From CAXXOK01 sp964640955 (GTDB lineage Bacteria > Bacillota > Clostridia > Christensenellales > Aristaeellaceae), in the NCBI GenBank assembly GCA_964640955.1, contig CAZXJI010000006.1:1-64000 (forward strand): a DNA stretch of 64,000 nucleotides. The letters run 5' to 3'. The notes beneath the pieces were generated by a model that did no database searches, had not been told where the DNA came from, and saw only the letters and a list, made by a program, of their open reading frames with translations. The translations under genes and the position numbers were made by a program. Every line of letters begins with the position of its first letter. Positions within the stretch are counted from its first letter, which is position 1. This document shows, one piece after another, positions 10,329 through 18,635 of the stretch.

Positions 10329-11699
10329 ATGCCCTATTATAAGGATTTCAACGATAAGAGGACGCGCGAGGAGAAGCGCCGCAGCGCCAGCCAGCGCGGG
10401 GGATTCGAGGACGAAGGCACCCGTTACGGCGGAGGTTCCCGCGAGGGCGGCGGCGCGCGCGGCAACGCCCGGCGCGGCGGCCCGCAGGACGGCGTGCGGC
10501 CCCGCGGGGGCGACCGCCCCAGCCGCAGCGGGCAGGGCAATACCCGCTATTCCACCAAAGAAGGGGATTTCCGCTTCGTCAAGAGCGGACAGGAGCCCTA
10601 CCGCGGCCGCGGCACGGGCGCCACGCCCCGCTCGTACGACGAGCAGCGCCGCGACCGCCGGGACGGAGCACCCACAGCCTACGGCGAACCGCGCCGCGAA
10701 GGCGCGCCCCGGCCTTACGGCGAACCGCGGAGCGACCGCCGCGGCGGCGGGCCGCGACCCTATGGCGAACCGCGCGGCGACCGTCGAAGCGCCCCGCCCC
10801 GGCCGCCCCGGCCGCCCCGGCCTTACGGCGAACCGCGCGGCGATCGCCGCGACAGCGCGCCCAAACCGTACGGCGCACCCCGGCGCGAACCCCGCGATTA
10901 CGAGACTTTCCGCTACGACGCCCCCGCCCCCGCGCCGCGCCGGGACGAGTACGCCCCCGCCGCGGAGGAGGCCATGCCGCCCGAGAACCTTTTGAGCGGT
11001 CGCAACCCCATTCGCGAGGCGCTCAAAAGCGGCCGCGACATCGAAAAGCTGCTGGTGGCGCGCGGCGAGCTGAGCGGCTCGGCACGCGAGATCGTCGCCA
11101 TGGCCAAGGAGCAGCGCGTGCCCGTGCAGGAGGTTGACCGCGCGCGGCTGGACGCGATTACCCCCCATCATCAGGGGATGCTCGCCTTCGCCTCCGCCTA
11201 TCAGTACCATACCGTGGAGGATATGCTCGCCCTCGCCAAGGAGCGCGGCGAAGCGCCGTTTCTGGTGATCCTGGACGGCATCACCGACCCGCACAATCTG
11301 GGCGCGATTATCCGCACCGCCGAGTGCGCGGGCGCGCACGGGGTAATCGTACAGGAGCGCCGTGCCGTGGGGCTGACGCCCGCGGCGGTCAAGGCCAGCG
11401 CGGGTGCGGTGGAACACCTGATGGTCGCCCGCGTCACCAACCTGGCGTCCACCCTGGAAACGCTCAAGCAGCAGAATATCTGGATTTACGCGGCCGATAT
11501 GGCCGGCGAGGATTACGCGACGGTCGACTTTTCCGGCGGCGTGGCGCTGGTGATCGGCGCGGAGGGCGAGGGTGTGGGCCGGCTGGTGCTGGAGAAGTGT
11601 GACCGGCGCGTGGCCCTGCCGGTGCGCGGGAAGCTGGACAGCCTCAACGCCTCCGTCGCGGCGGGAATTCTTTTGTACGCGGTACTGCGTTTCCGCTGA
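10329..11699 (+). CDS. rlmB: 23S rRNA 2'-O-methyltransferase RlmB-like with long R/G-rich N-terminal tail
   Basis: The last 237 residues form a SPOUT methyltransferase of the RlmB/TrmH type: NPIREAL substrate domain, then DPHNLGAIIRTAE, LVIGAEGEGV and LDSLNASVAAGI, the three knot motifs. The expected product is a 2'-O-methylguanosine in 23S rRNA (Gm2251 in E. coli). The first about 219 residues are predicted disordered, rich in Arg, Gly, Pro and Tyr, with about five copies of PYGEPR(G/S)DRR between 117 and 187. E. coli RlmB is 243 residues, so this tail nearly doubles the protein. The RBS AGGAGAAAGGAAACC precedes the ATG. Confidence 0.9.
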   Translation: MPYYKDFNDKRTREEKRRSASQRGGFEDEGTRYGGGSREGGGARGNARRGGPQDGVRPRGGDRPSRSGQGNTRYSTKEGDFRFVKSGQEPYRGRGTGATPRSYDEQRRDRRDGAPTAYGEPRREGAPRPYGEPRSDRRGGGPRPYGEPRGDRRSAPPRPPRPPRPYGEPRGDRRDSAPKPYGAPRREPRDYETFRYDAPAPAPRRDEYAPAAEEAMPPENLLSGRNPIREALKSGRDIEKLLVARGELSGSAREIVAMAKEQRVPVQEVDRARLDAITPHHQGMLAFASAYQYHTVEDMLALAKERGEAPFLVILDGITDPHNLGAIIRTAECAGAHGVIVQERRAVGLTPAAVKASAGAVEHLMVARVTNLASTLETLKQQNIWIYAADMAGEDYATVDFSGGVALVIGAEGEGVGRLVLEKCDRRVALPVRGKLDSLNASVAAGILLYAVLRFR

Positions 11700-11702
11700 G
11701 CC

Positions 11703-12209
11703 GTGAGACCGATCCTGTATGTGGACGGGTACAACGTGATCGGCGCGTGGCCGGAGGCGCAGCGGGAAGGCTGGCCGCTGCCGGAAAGCCGCGACCGGCT
11801 GACCCGCCTGATGGAGGACTACGCGGGCTACTCCGGGCAGGAGGTGGTGCTGGTGTTCGACGGCCACCACGGCGAGCGCCCGACGGCCACGGTGGAGAAG
11901 CGGGAGGCGGTCACGGTGGTGTACACCGGGCACGGCCAGACCGCCGACCAGTACATCGAATACGCCTGCGGCCGACTGCCCGCCTACCGCGAGGCGCGCG
12001 TGGCCACCAGCGACCATCTGGAACAGACGATGATCCTGGGCCGCGGCGCGACGCGCCTCAGCTCCCGCGAACTGCTCCGGGAACTGAACCAGATCCGCCT
12101 GAGCGGACGCCAGAAGCACGCCGCCGCCCCGGATGGTCGCGCCAAGCTGTTCAGCACGCTGAGCGCGGAGCAGCGGGCGCGGCTGGAGGAACTGCGCAGG
12201 CGCAGGTAG
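11703..12209 (+). CDS. rae1: YacP-type NYN-domain endoribonuclease (Rae1-like)
   Basis: This 168-residue protein starts LYVDGYNVIGAWPE, the PIN/NYN-domain opening with the first metal-binding Asp, and continues with VVLVFDGHH and TADQYIEYA acidic motifs. In B. subtilis Rae1 (YacP) enters the ribosome A site and cuts mRNA in a translation-dependent way. The GTG start at 11703 lies 3 bases after the rlmB stop, so translational coupling is likely; no strong separate RBS is seen. The rlmB-rae1-sigH order is the same as in Bacillus. The C-terminal basic helix (RARLEELRRRR) is typical. Confidence 0.85.
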   Translation: MRPILYVDGYNVIGAWPEAQREGWPLPESRDRLTRLMEDYAGYSGQEVVLVFDGHHGERPTATVEKREAVTVVYTGHGQTADQYIEYACGRLPAYREARVATSDHLEQTMILGRGATRLSSRELLRELNQIRLSGRQKHAAAPDGRAKLFSTLSAEQRARLEELRRRR

Positions 12210-12259
12210 CGGCCCTTCGCGCGCAGGCACAGAAAACAACGACAAGGCAGGAAACAGTG

Positions 12260-13081
12260 ATGACCACCCAACCCAAACGGGAACGAAAACCCGGGGCGTA
12301 TCCGGACGACGAACGCGACCCCATCCTCAACGCGGCCGAGGACATGGCGCAGCTCTTCCACGCCCGGGAGGAGGAGGCCGGCGAACGCGACGCCGAACCG
12401 GACGAGGAGGACGCGCAGCCCGTGGACGACCCGACCTGGGAAGAATCCCTGAAGATCCGCTTCGGGGACAAGACCGACGAGGAGATCGTCGCCTTCGCGC
12501 AGGAGGGCGACAGCGTCGCGCTGGAATATCTGCTGGGGAAGTACAAGAACTTCGTTCGTTCCAAGGCGCGCAGTTATTTCCTCATCGGGGCCGACCACGA
12601 GGATATCGTCCAGGAAGGGATGATCGGGCTTTTCAAGGCGATCCGGGATTATCAGGCGGAGCGCCTCTCCAGCTTCCGCGCGTTTGCGGAACTGTGCATC
12701 ACCCGCCAGATCATCACCGCCATCAAGACCGCCACGCGGCAGAAGCACGTGCCGCTCAACAGCTACGTGAGCCTCAATAAGCCCATTTACGACGAGGAGA
12801 GCGACCGGACGCTGATGGACGTGATCGTGGAATGTCACGCCCAAAATCCGGAGGAGCTCATCATCGGGCGCGAGGACATCATGAGCATCCGCGACCGGGT
12901 GGACGAGGTGCTGAGTTCTCTGGAGCAGGAGGTACTCTCCGCCTACCTGGACGGGAAAAGCTATCAGGAGATCGCCGATAAGCTGGGTCGGCACGTCAAA
13001 TCCATCGACAACGCGTTGCAGCGCGTGAAGCGCAAGCTGGAAAAGTTCATGGAGGAATCCAAAGCCCACGACGACGATTGA
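12260..13081 (+). CDS. sigH: RNA polymerase sigma-H (Spo0H) family factor
   Basis: Region 2 is visible as FVRSKARSYFLIGADHEDIVQEGMIGL-type sequence around residues 95-125 and region 4 as the SYQEIADKLGRHVKSIDNAL helix-turn-helix near 233-255. SigH directs early stationary-phase and sporulation genes. At 273 residues it is about 55 longer than B. subtilis SigH, because of an acidic N-terminal extension (residues 1-65, rich in Glu and Asp). The ATG at 12260 follows AGGAAACAGTG; a start inside the extension is possible. The rae1-sigH linkage supports SigH over other group 3 sigma factors. Confidence 0.88.
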   Translation: MTTQPKRERKPGAYPDDERDPILNAAEDMAQLFHAREEEAGERDAEPDEEDAQPVDDPTWEESLKIRFGDKTDEEIVAFAQEGDSVALEYLLGKYKNFVRSKARSYFLIGADHEDIVQEGMIGLFKAIRDYQAERLSSFRAFAELCITRQIITAIKTATRQKHVPLNSYVSLNKPIYDEESDRTLMDVIVECHAQNPEELIIGREDIMSIRDRVDEVLSSLEQEVLSAYLDGKSYQEIADKLGRHVKSIDNALQRVKRKLEKFMEESKAHDDD

Positions 13082-13138
13082 TCGCGGGCTTGTCTCTCAT
13101 CTTGGGGGAACGCAGAACGAAACGGGAGGTGCGTAAGC

Positions 13139-14347
13139 TTGCCCGACGAGGTGTACGAGGTCGTATCGCAGGCCGCGCGCTACTGGTTTTTGTTCCTCAT
13201 GGCGCTGATCGTGTGGCGCAGCTTCCGCTGGCTGAGGCGCGACCGCAGGCAGCGGAAAAAGCGCCAGCGGCTTCTGCCCGACGCCGGGTACGTGGGCGAG
13301 CTGGTGGTGCTGCGCGGCAGCGACGAGCTGCCCGAAGGGCTGGCGCTGCCCATATCCGGCGAAGGGGTGCTGGGCTGCCTGCGCGGCGACGACGTGTACG
13401 TGCCGGTGCGCGGCGTGGCGAAACGGCACCTGTGGTACGAATACGACGAGGAAAACGGGATCCGCGTGCAACCCTACCGGCACTGCGGCGTTGAGGTGGA
13501 CGAGAAAAGCCTGACCGGCGGGCGGAGCCACGCGTATCTGACGCACGGCTCGCGGCTTTCGGTAGGCGACGCGGTGCTGAGGCTTAGGATGTTCGCGGGC
13601 TTCGAGCAGGCGGGCGCGCGCTATGCGCCCCTTGTACAGGAGCAGGAAGAGGAGATGCCGCAGGGTGCGACCCGAGCCGCCGCCGTGGCGCCAGAGACGC
13701 CCGCCGCCGCGCCCGTCACCTTTACCGCCGAGCAGGTGGCCGCGTTGCAGCGGATGCAATGGGAGGCCTGGCAGGCGCAGCAGCGGACGGCCGCTTCCGG
13801 CAATGTGCTTTCAACCGCCGCGGGCGATTTTGCTGCGCCGCCCAAAACGGCGAACCGCGGCGCGATCCTGGATGAGGATGAAGAAACGGAGCTGGAGGAC
13901 GGGTACGGCGATACGCCGGACCTGCCGCCGTCGCCCGAGCAGCCCCCGCGCGCGTCGGCGCGGCTGCGCCGCGCCCCTCTGCCGCCGTTGGCGGCGGAGA
14001 CGCCCGCCGGTATTCGGCGGGCGGACGCGCGCGGCGCGGAGGACGCGTTTACGGAGGATGACATCCCCGCCGACGACGGCTTCTACCCGCCGGTTGAGGA
14101 CGACGAGCTCCTCCGGGAGCCCGCCGAGCCGGACGACGCGTGGCCCTACGCGCCTTTCCCGCAGAGCGACGCACGCTTTGAAAACGGCGGCTACACCTAC
14201 CCCGAATACGTCGAGCCGCCGGACGTCGGTCCTGACTCTGGCACGGACGGGGACGAGCCTCCCCGCAGCCTCTACCTGGATCCGGACGAGGCCGCCGAGG
14301 CCAAGCGCCGCCTGTGGGACAAGTACCTGAAGGGGGGGCACCGCTGA
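13139..14347 (+). CDS. Membrane-anchored FHA-domain protein
   Basis: The 402-residue product has one N-terminal membrane segment (about 12-27) followed by basic residues, then a divergent FHA-type beta-sandwich (about 50-160) with GVAKRHLWYEY as the likely phosphothreonine-binding loop and LSVGDAVLRLRMF as the last strand. The remaining 240 residues are low-complexity and rich in Pro, Ala, Asp and Glu. TTG at 13139 follows GGGAGG by 9 bases. Its stop overlaps the ftsW start (ATGA). FHA-FtsW/RodA-PBP arrangements suggest that a Ser/Thr kinase signal is passed to the wall-synthesis complex; no kinase gene is in the window. Confidence 0.75.
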   Translation: MPDEVYEVVSQAARYWFLFLMALIVWRSFRWLRRDRRQRKKRQRLLPDAGYVGELVVLRGSDELPEGLALPISGEGVLGCLRGDDVYVPVRGVAKRHLWYEYDEENGIRVQPYRHCGVEVDEKSLTGGRSHAYLTHGSRLSVGDAVLRLRMFAGFEQAGARYAPLVQEQEEEMPQGATRAAAVAPETPAAAPVTFTAEQVAALQRMQWEAWQAQQRTAASGNVLSTAAGDFAAPPKTANRGAILDEDEETELEDGYGDTPDLPPSPEQPPRASARLRRAPLPPLAAETPAGIRRADARGAEDAFTEDDIPADDGFYPPVEDDELLREPAEPDDAWPYAPFPQSDARFENGGYTYPEYVEPPDVGPDSGTDGDEPPRSLYLDPDEAAEAKRRLWDKYLKGGHR

Positions 14348-15651
14348 TGGGCCAAAAGAGGCGCAAACTCCTCCGGCCGCCTTCGCGCCGCCGGCCCGAC
14401 CGCCGGCTGGTATCGGCGATGATGCTGTTTTTCTTCAGCGCTTTTCTGCTGATCGCACTCAAGGGCGAACTGCGCTGGCAGGGCTTCGCGCTGGCGGTGG
14501 CGGTGCCCGCGCTGATCTACATCGCCACGATGTGGCTGCCGCGCTTCTTCCCGGCGGACAAGCTGCTGCTGGCGGTCGCGAATTTCCTGTGCGGCCTGGG
14601 CGTGCTGGTGCTGTATTCCACCGATCTGGACGCGGGCACCTCGCGCGGGCTGCAGCAGACCGTCGCCTACGGCGTCGGCATCGCGGCGATGCTCTTTTGC
14701 ATCCTGCTGGTGCGCTACGTCCGGCGCTGGAACCTGCTCATCAAGATCATCGCGCTGGGCTCGATGGGGCTGATGGTGCTGCCGCTTCTGATCGGCACCG
14801 AGCAGAACGGCGCCACCAACTGGATCCGCATCGGCGGCACCAGCTTGCAGCCCAGCGAGCTGGTCAAGCTGTCGCTTTTACTGGTATTGAGCTACTCCAT
14901 GAGCCGCCGCCGCTTCTGGCCGTGGCTGATCTTCGCGGGCTTCTGCCTGGGGATGCTGATGCTGCAAAAGGACCTGGGCACCGCGCTCATCTATTACGTC
15001 ACCACGCTGTTCCTGTTCTTTGCCTCCACCGGCAACCTGCCGCTCACGGGGCTTGGCATCCTCGGCGGCGCGGGCGCGGCGGTGCTGGGCTATAAAATGT
15101 TCAGCCACGTCAAGGTTCGCGTGGCGATCTGGCAAAACCCCTGGATGTATTACGAGAGCACCGGGTACCAGATCGTGCAGATTCTCATGGCCGTCGCGTC
15201 CGGCGGGCTGTTCGGCGTGGGGCTGGGGCTGGGCGCGCCGCGCGTGATTCCCGTATACTACACGGACTGTATTTTCGCGGTTATCTGCGAGCAGTTCGGC
15301 ATTCTTTTCGGCATCCTGGTGCTGGTGATGTACGTCATCCTCATCATCCGGGGCGTTTCCATCGCCGCGGGTGCCCGGCACAGCTTCCTGGCTCTGCTGG
15401 CCATGGGCGCCACGACGCTTTTGGGCATCCAGACGTTCGTGATCATCGGCGGGGTGCTGAAGCTCATCCCCCTGACCGGCGTCACCATGCCGTTCGTCAG
15501 CTACGGCGGCACGTCGCTGGTCAGCTGCATGGGGCTGATCGGGCTGTTGCAGGGCGTGGCGAGCGTCAATCAGGACGATTGGGAATACGATTACGAGATC
15601 AGCCACAGCCTGCGGGAGGAGGAGCGCCTCCCGCGCGCCGACCGGGCCTGA
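14347..15651 (+). CDS. FtsW/RodA/SpoVE-family peptidoglycan polymerase
   Basis: SEDS proteins polymerise lipid II into glycan strands in partnership with a class B PBP. About ten membrane segments are visible in 434 residues, with the family motifs NWIRIGGTSLQPSELVK, QKDLGTALIYY, the YYTDCIFAVICEQFG loop and the C-terminal LTGVTMPFVSYGGTS. The ATG at 14347 overlaps the FHA stop; a GGGGGG tract serves as RBS. The downstream class B PBP completes the pair. I cannot tell FtsW, RodA and SpoVE apart from sequence alone. Confidence 0.92.
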   Translation: MGQKRRKLLRPPSRRRPDRRLVSAMMLFFFSAFLLIALKGELRWQGFALAVAVPALIYIATMWLPRFFPADKLLLAVANFLCGLGVLVLYSTDLDAGTSRGLQQTVAYGVGIAAMLFCILLVRYVRRWNLLIKIIALGSMGLMVLPLLIGTEQNGATNWIRIGGTSLQPSELVKLSLLLVLSYSMSRRRFWPWLIFAGFCLGMLMLQKDLGTALIYYVTTLFLFFASTGNLPLTGLGILGGAGAAVLGYKMFSHVKVRVAIWQNPWMYYESTGYQIVQILMAVASGGLFGVGLGLGAPRVIPVYYTDCIFAVICEQFGILFGILVLVMYVILIIRGVSIAAGARHSFLALLAMGATTLLGIQTFVIIGGVLKLIPLTGVTMPFVSYGGTSLVSCMGLIGLLQGVASVNQDDWEYDYEISHSLREEERLPRADRA

Positions 15652-15701
15652 CGACGCGCGCCGCCGTTCGCAGATTCGCTTCCGACAGGAGGGAAACGCC
15701 G

Positions 15702-17132
15702 TTGAAACAAATGCGCACCCGCTTTCGCGCGCTCACGCTGATCGTGATCGGGCTGATTCTGGTTGCCGGTCTCTACGGCGTTTACAGCGTCGATACGTAC
15801 GGCACCCGCTGGTCGTCCAGCAGCAAGAACACCCGCTACCAGTCGGCCAAGAAATCCGTAATCGCCGGGGACATCATCGACCGTAACGGTGTGGTGATGG
15901 CAACCACCGACGAGGACGGCAACCGCGTCTATCAAAGCAACATCAAGGCCCGCCGCGCGACCGTGCACCTGATCGGCGACCGCGACGGCAACGTGGCCAA
16001 CGGCGTGGACTCCTTTCAGGCCAAGTATCTGCTGGGCTTTGAAACGTCGCTGAGCGAGCGCGTCGCGGCGCTGCTGAGCGGCGAAACCCGCCACGGCGAC
16101 AACGTCACCGTCACCGCGGACAGCGCGCTGTGCACCGCGATCGTCAACGCCTTTGAAACGGGCTCCAAAACCAAGGGCAAAAGCGGCGCGGCCGTGGTGA
16201 TGAACTATAAGACCGGCGAGGTGCTGGCGCTGGTGAGCCTTCCGGTGTTCGACCCCTCCGACATCACCGAGGCGGACAAGGAAAACGCGCAGCATCCCTT
16301 CTGGGATCGTGCGCTGCAAAGCACACTCGCGCCCGGCTCCACCTTTAAGATCATCACCGCCGCGTCGGCGCTGGAAAACCTGAGCGGCATCGCCGATTAT
16401 ACCTTCACCTGCACGGGCGCGACCAAGGTGTTGGACCAGTATATTCACGACTACAACATGGAGCAGCACGGGACGCTTACGCTGGAGAAGGCTTTCACCG
16501 TCAGCTGCAACAACGCCTTCGCCCAGTGCGCCCTGCTGCTGGGCGACAGCGCCCTTCGCAAAACCGCGGAGGATTTCGGCTTTAACGACAATTTCCTCTT
16601 CCGCGATCTGGTGGTGGAAAACAGCGTGTATCCCACCACCGGCCGCAACCTGGTGGAAATCGCCTGGAGCGGCGCGGGGCAAAGCCAGATCGCCGCGACG
16701 CCGCTGCACATGTGCATGGTGGCCGCCGCCGTGGCCAACGACGGCGTGATGATGGAACCGCGCCTGCTTCTGAAAGTGCAAAGCCCCTCCGGGACGGTTC
16801 GCCTGCGTTTTACCCGCAAGGAATACCGCCGCGCCGTGCCCGAGACGATCGCAAAGACGCTGCAGAGCTACATGCAAAACGTGGTCGCCTCCGGCACCGG
16901 CTCCGCCGCGAGGGTCAGCGGGCTGACCATCGCCGGCAAAACCGGCAGCGCCGAGGCCTCCGTGGACGGCGAGGACGTGACCAACGCCTGGTTCGCGGGC
17001 TACATCGCGGACGATTCGCTGCCCTATGCCTGCTGCGTGCTGGTGGAGGACGGCGGCAGCGGCGGCAGCGTCGCCGCGCCGATCGCCGCAACGATCTTCA
17101 AGTATATGAAGGATCATTACGAAAACGAATGA
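15702..17132 (+). CDS. Class B penicillin-binding protein (transpeptidase)
   Basis: This is a D,D-transpeptidase that cross-links peptidoglycan outside the membrane. One N-terminal membrane anchor (about 9-28) is followed by a short dimerisation-type region (GDIIDRNG) and a transpeptidase domain with S213TFK, SCN (268-270) and KTG (413-415), all three catalytic motifs intact. The TTG start at 15702 lies 8 bases after AGGAGGG, giving 476 residues, short for a PBP2 and closer to actinobacterial PbpA in length. It pairs with the SEDS polymerase immediately upstream. Confidence 0.93.
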   Translation: MKQMRTRFRALTLIVIGLILVAGLYGVYSVDTYGTRWSSSSKNTRYQSAKKSVIAGDIIDRNGVVMATTDEDGNRVYQSNIKARRATVHLIGDRDGNVANGVDSFQAKYLLGFETSLSERVAALLSGETRHGDNVTVTADSALCTAIVNAFETGSKTKGKSGAAVVMNYKTGEVLALVSLPVFDPSDITEADKENAQHPFWDRALQSTLAPGSTFKIITAASALENLSGIADYTFTCTGATKVLDQYIHDYNMEQHGTLTLEKAFTVSCNNAFAQCALLLGDSALRKTAEDFGFNDNFLFRDLVVENSVYPTTGRNLVEIAWSGAGQSQIAATPLHMCMVAAAVANDGVMMEPRLLLKVQSPSGTVRLRFTRKEYRRAVPETIAKTLQSYMQNVVASGTGSAARVSGLTIAGKTGSAEASVDGEDVTNAWFAGYIADDSLPYACCVLVEDGGSGGSVAAPIAATIFKYMKDHYENE

Positions 17133-17282
17133 CGCCGGGCGGTTTCTCTCGGACAGACGAAAGGTAAATGATGGAATTTTATAATACTTATGGTAAACAT
17201 GCAAGACGCTTTACGTCCGACCGGCGGGCACGCATGCCGTAAAAGGCGGTGTTTTCCGTCGGTTTTTCCGCGCCGGTCCGCA

Positions 17283-17311
17283 TTGACACGGTTTTGGACG
17301 GTGCGTATCAT
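17283..17311 (+). promoter_or_regulatory. Sigma-A promoter of the AEC transporter
   Basis: -35 TTGACA (17283-17288), 17-bp spacer, -10 TATCAT (17306-17311), about 50 bases before the start codon. No convincing terminator was found between the PBP gene and this promoter. Confidence 0.75.
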
Positions 17312-17364
17312 AAAGGAACGGGATCGGCGACGCGGCGCCGCCCGGGGACGGATGTGAAGGACGT

Positions 17365-18309
17365 ATGTGGAACGACTTGCTGTTTTCCATCGACACGGTT
17401 TTCCCGCTTCTGCTGATCATGGGGGTCGGGGTGGTCGCGCGGCGCTTCGGCGTGATCGGGGAAACGGGGGTTAAACAGGCCAACAAGGCGGTCTTTTTCG
17501 TTTTCCTGCCGCTGCTGCTGGGCCTGAACATCATGGATACGCCGCTGGATGTGACGCCGGATTACCGCACGCTGATCTTCGCCATCGCGGCGGTGGTGGG
17601 CTCTTTTGCGCTCATGTTCGCACTGGCGCCGCGCCTGTGCGCCGAACCGCAGACGCGCGGGGTGTTCATACAGGGCGTGGCCCGCAGCAACTATGCCATT
17701 TTCGGCATTCCGCTGGTGCTGATGATGTACCCGGACGCGGACACCTCCGTATCGGCGCTGATGGTGGTGGCCGTGGTGCCGGTTTTCAACGTCGCCGCCA
17801 CCGTCGCGCTGATGAAGTACGGCGGGCAGCGCGTAAGCGCGTGGGGCATCGTGAAGGGCGTGCTTACGAACCCGCTCATCATCGGGACGCTGGCGGGTTT
17901 CGCGCTTTGGCTTTTGCACTGGCAGTTCCCGCCGCTGATCGGCAAGCCGCTTTCCCAGCTGGGGAGCGTCGCCACGCCGCTTGCGCTGTTCCTGCTGGGG
18001 GCGTCGCTGGACTTCGGCAAGGTGAAGGCCAACGCGCGGCTGCTGACCATGGGGGTGCTGGGGAGGCTGGTCGTGCTGCCGCTGATCGGCCTGTCGGCGG
18101 CGGTGGCCATCGGCATCCGCGGGGTGAGCCTGGCGACGCTGATCGCCGTGTTCGCCTCGCCCACCGCCGTAAGCAGCTATCCCATGGCCCAGCAGCTGGG
18201 CGGGGATACGGACTTCGCGGCCGCGCAGGTGGTGCTGACCACCGCGCTGTCCGGCATCAGCGTGTTTTTGTGGATCTTCCTGTTCAAATCGCTGGGCCTG
18301 GTGGGGTGA
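17365..18309 (+). CDS. Auxin efflux carrier (AEC) family permease
   Basis: The 314-residue protein has about ten membrane segments in two inverted halves, as in the AEC/BART superfamily (MleP, MdcF, YfdV relatives). Bacterial members move organic acids such as malate or malonate, but the substrate cannot be read from sequence. Half-helix breaks near IFGIPLVLMMYPD and LAGFALW, and FASPTAVSSYPMAQQLGGD in the last third, fit the family. GAAGG precedes the ATG. It is monocistronic, between its own promoter and the proS leader. Confidence 0.85.
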   Translation: MWNDLLFSIDTVFPLLLIMGVGVVARRFGVIGETGVKQANKAVFFVFLPLLLGLNIMDTPLDVTPDYRTLIFAIAAVVGSFALMFALAPRLCAEPQTRGVFIQGVARSNYAIFGIPLVLMMYPDADTSVSALMVVAVVPVFNVAATVALMKYGGQRVSAWGIVKGVLTNPLIIGTLAGFALWLLHWQFPPLIGKPLSQLGSVATPLALFLLGASLDFGKVKANARLLTMGVLGRLVVLPLIGLSAAVAIGIRGVSLATLIAVFASPTAVSSYPMAQQLGGDTDFAAAQVVLTTALSGISVFLWIFLFKSLGLVG

Positions 18310-18316
18310 ATCCCCT

Positions 18317-18345
18317 TTGACAAGCCTCCCCGCCTGTGCTATGAT
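18317..18345 (+). promoter_or_regulatory. Sigma-A promoter of the proS transcript
   Basis: -35 TTGACA (18317-18322), 17-bp spacer, -10 TATGAT (18340-18345), directly before the T-box leader. It starts 7 bases after the AEC stop codon. Confidence 0.85.
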
Positions 18346-18351
18346 ACGTAC

Positions 18352-18610
18352 ACTCCCTCGCAGGGAGCCCGGATGAACGCCGCCGCCCGCCGCCGCAAAG
18401 AGAGCCGTCCCACAGGCTGAAAGGACGACCATAAGCGCAGGGCCCGGTTCCCCGCATCCGAACGCTCGGCTAATCCCCGACGGCGGGCCGCCGTTATCCG
18501 GCCGCGAAAGTGAAAGCGTGATAAGCGCTTTAAGTCGGGTGGTACCGCGAAGGCTCCCTTCGTCCCAACGGCGGCGATACGGCCGCGTCTGGGAGCGGGA
18601 CGCCTTATTT
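18352..18610 (+). ncRNA. T-box leader of proS
   Basis: The conserved T-box GGGTGGTACCGCG is at 18537-18549. A terminator follows: CGTCCC (18561-18566) pairs with GGGACG (18597-18602) around an inner GC stem, ending in CCTTATTTTTAT. Stem I carries an AGAGAG element and a CTGAAAG-type distal loop. Uncharged tRNA-Pro should stabilise the antiterminator and allow read-through into proS. Candidate CCC/CCG specifiers occur after the distal loop (about 18443-18460), but the exact codon needs folding. Confidence 0.92.
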
Positions 18611-18635
18611 TTATAGTTGCGAAGGAGAGGGAACC

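Noticed and set aside
9228..12245. 1005-codon minus-strand frame
   Set aside because: It runs across mrnC, thyX, rlmB and rae1 on the opposite strand, with composition typical of shadow frames; all four plus-strand genes have clear family motifs.
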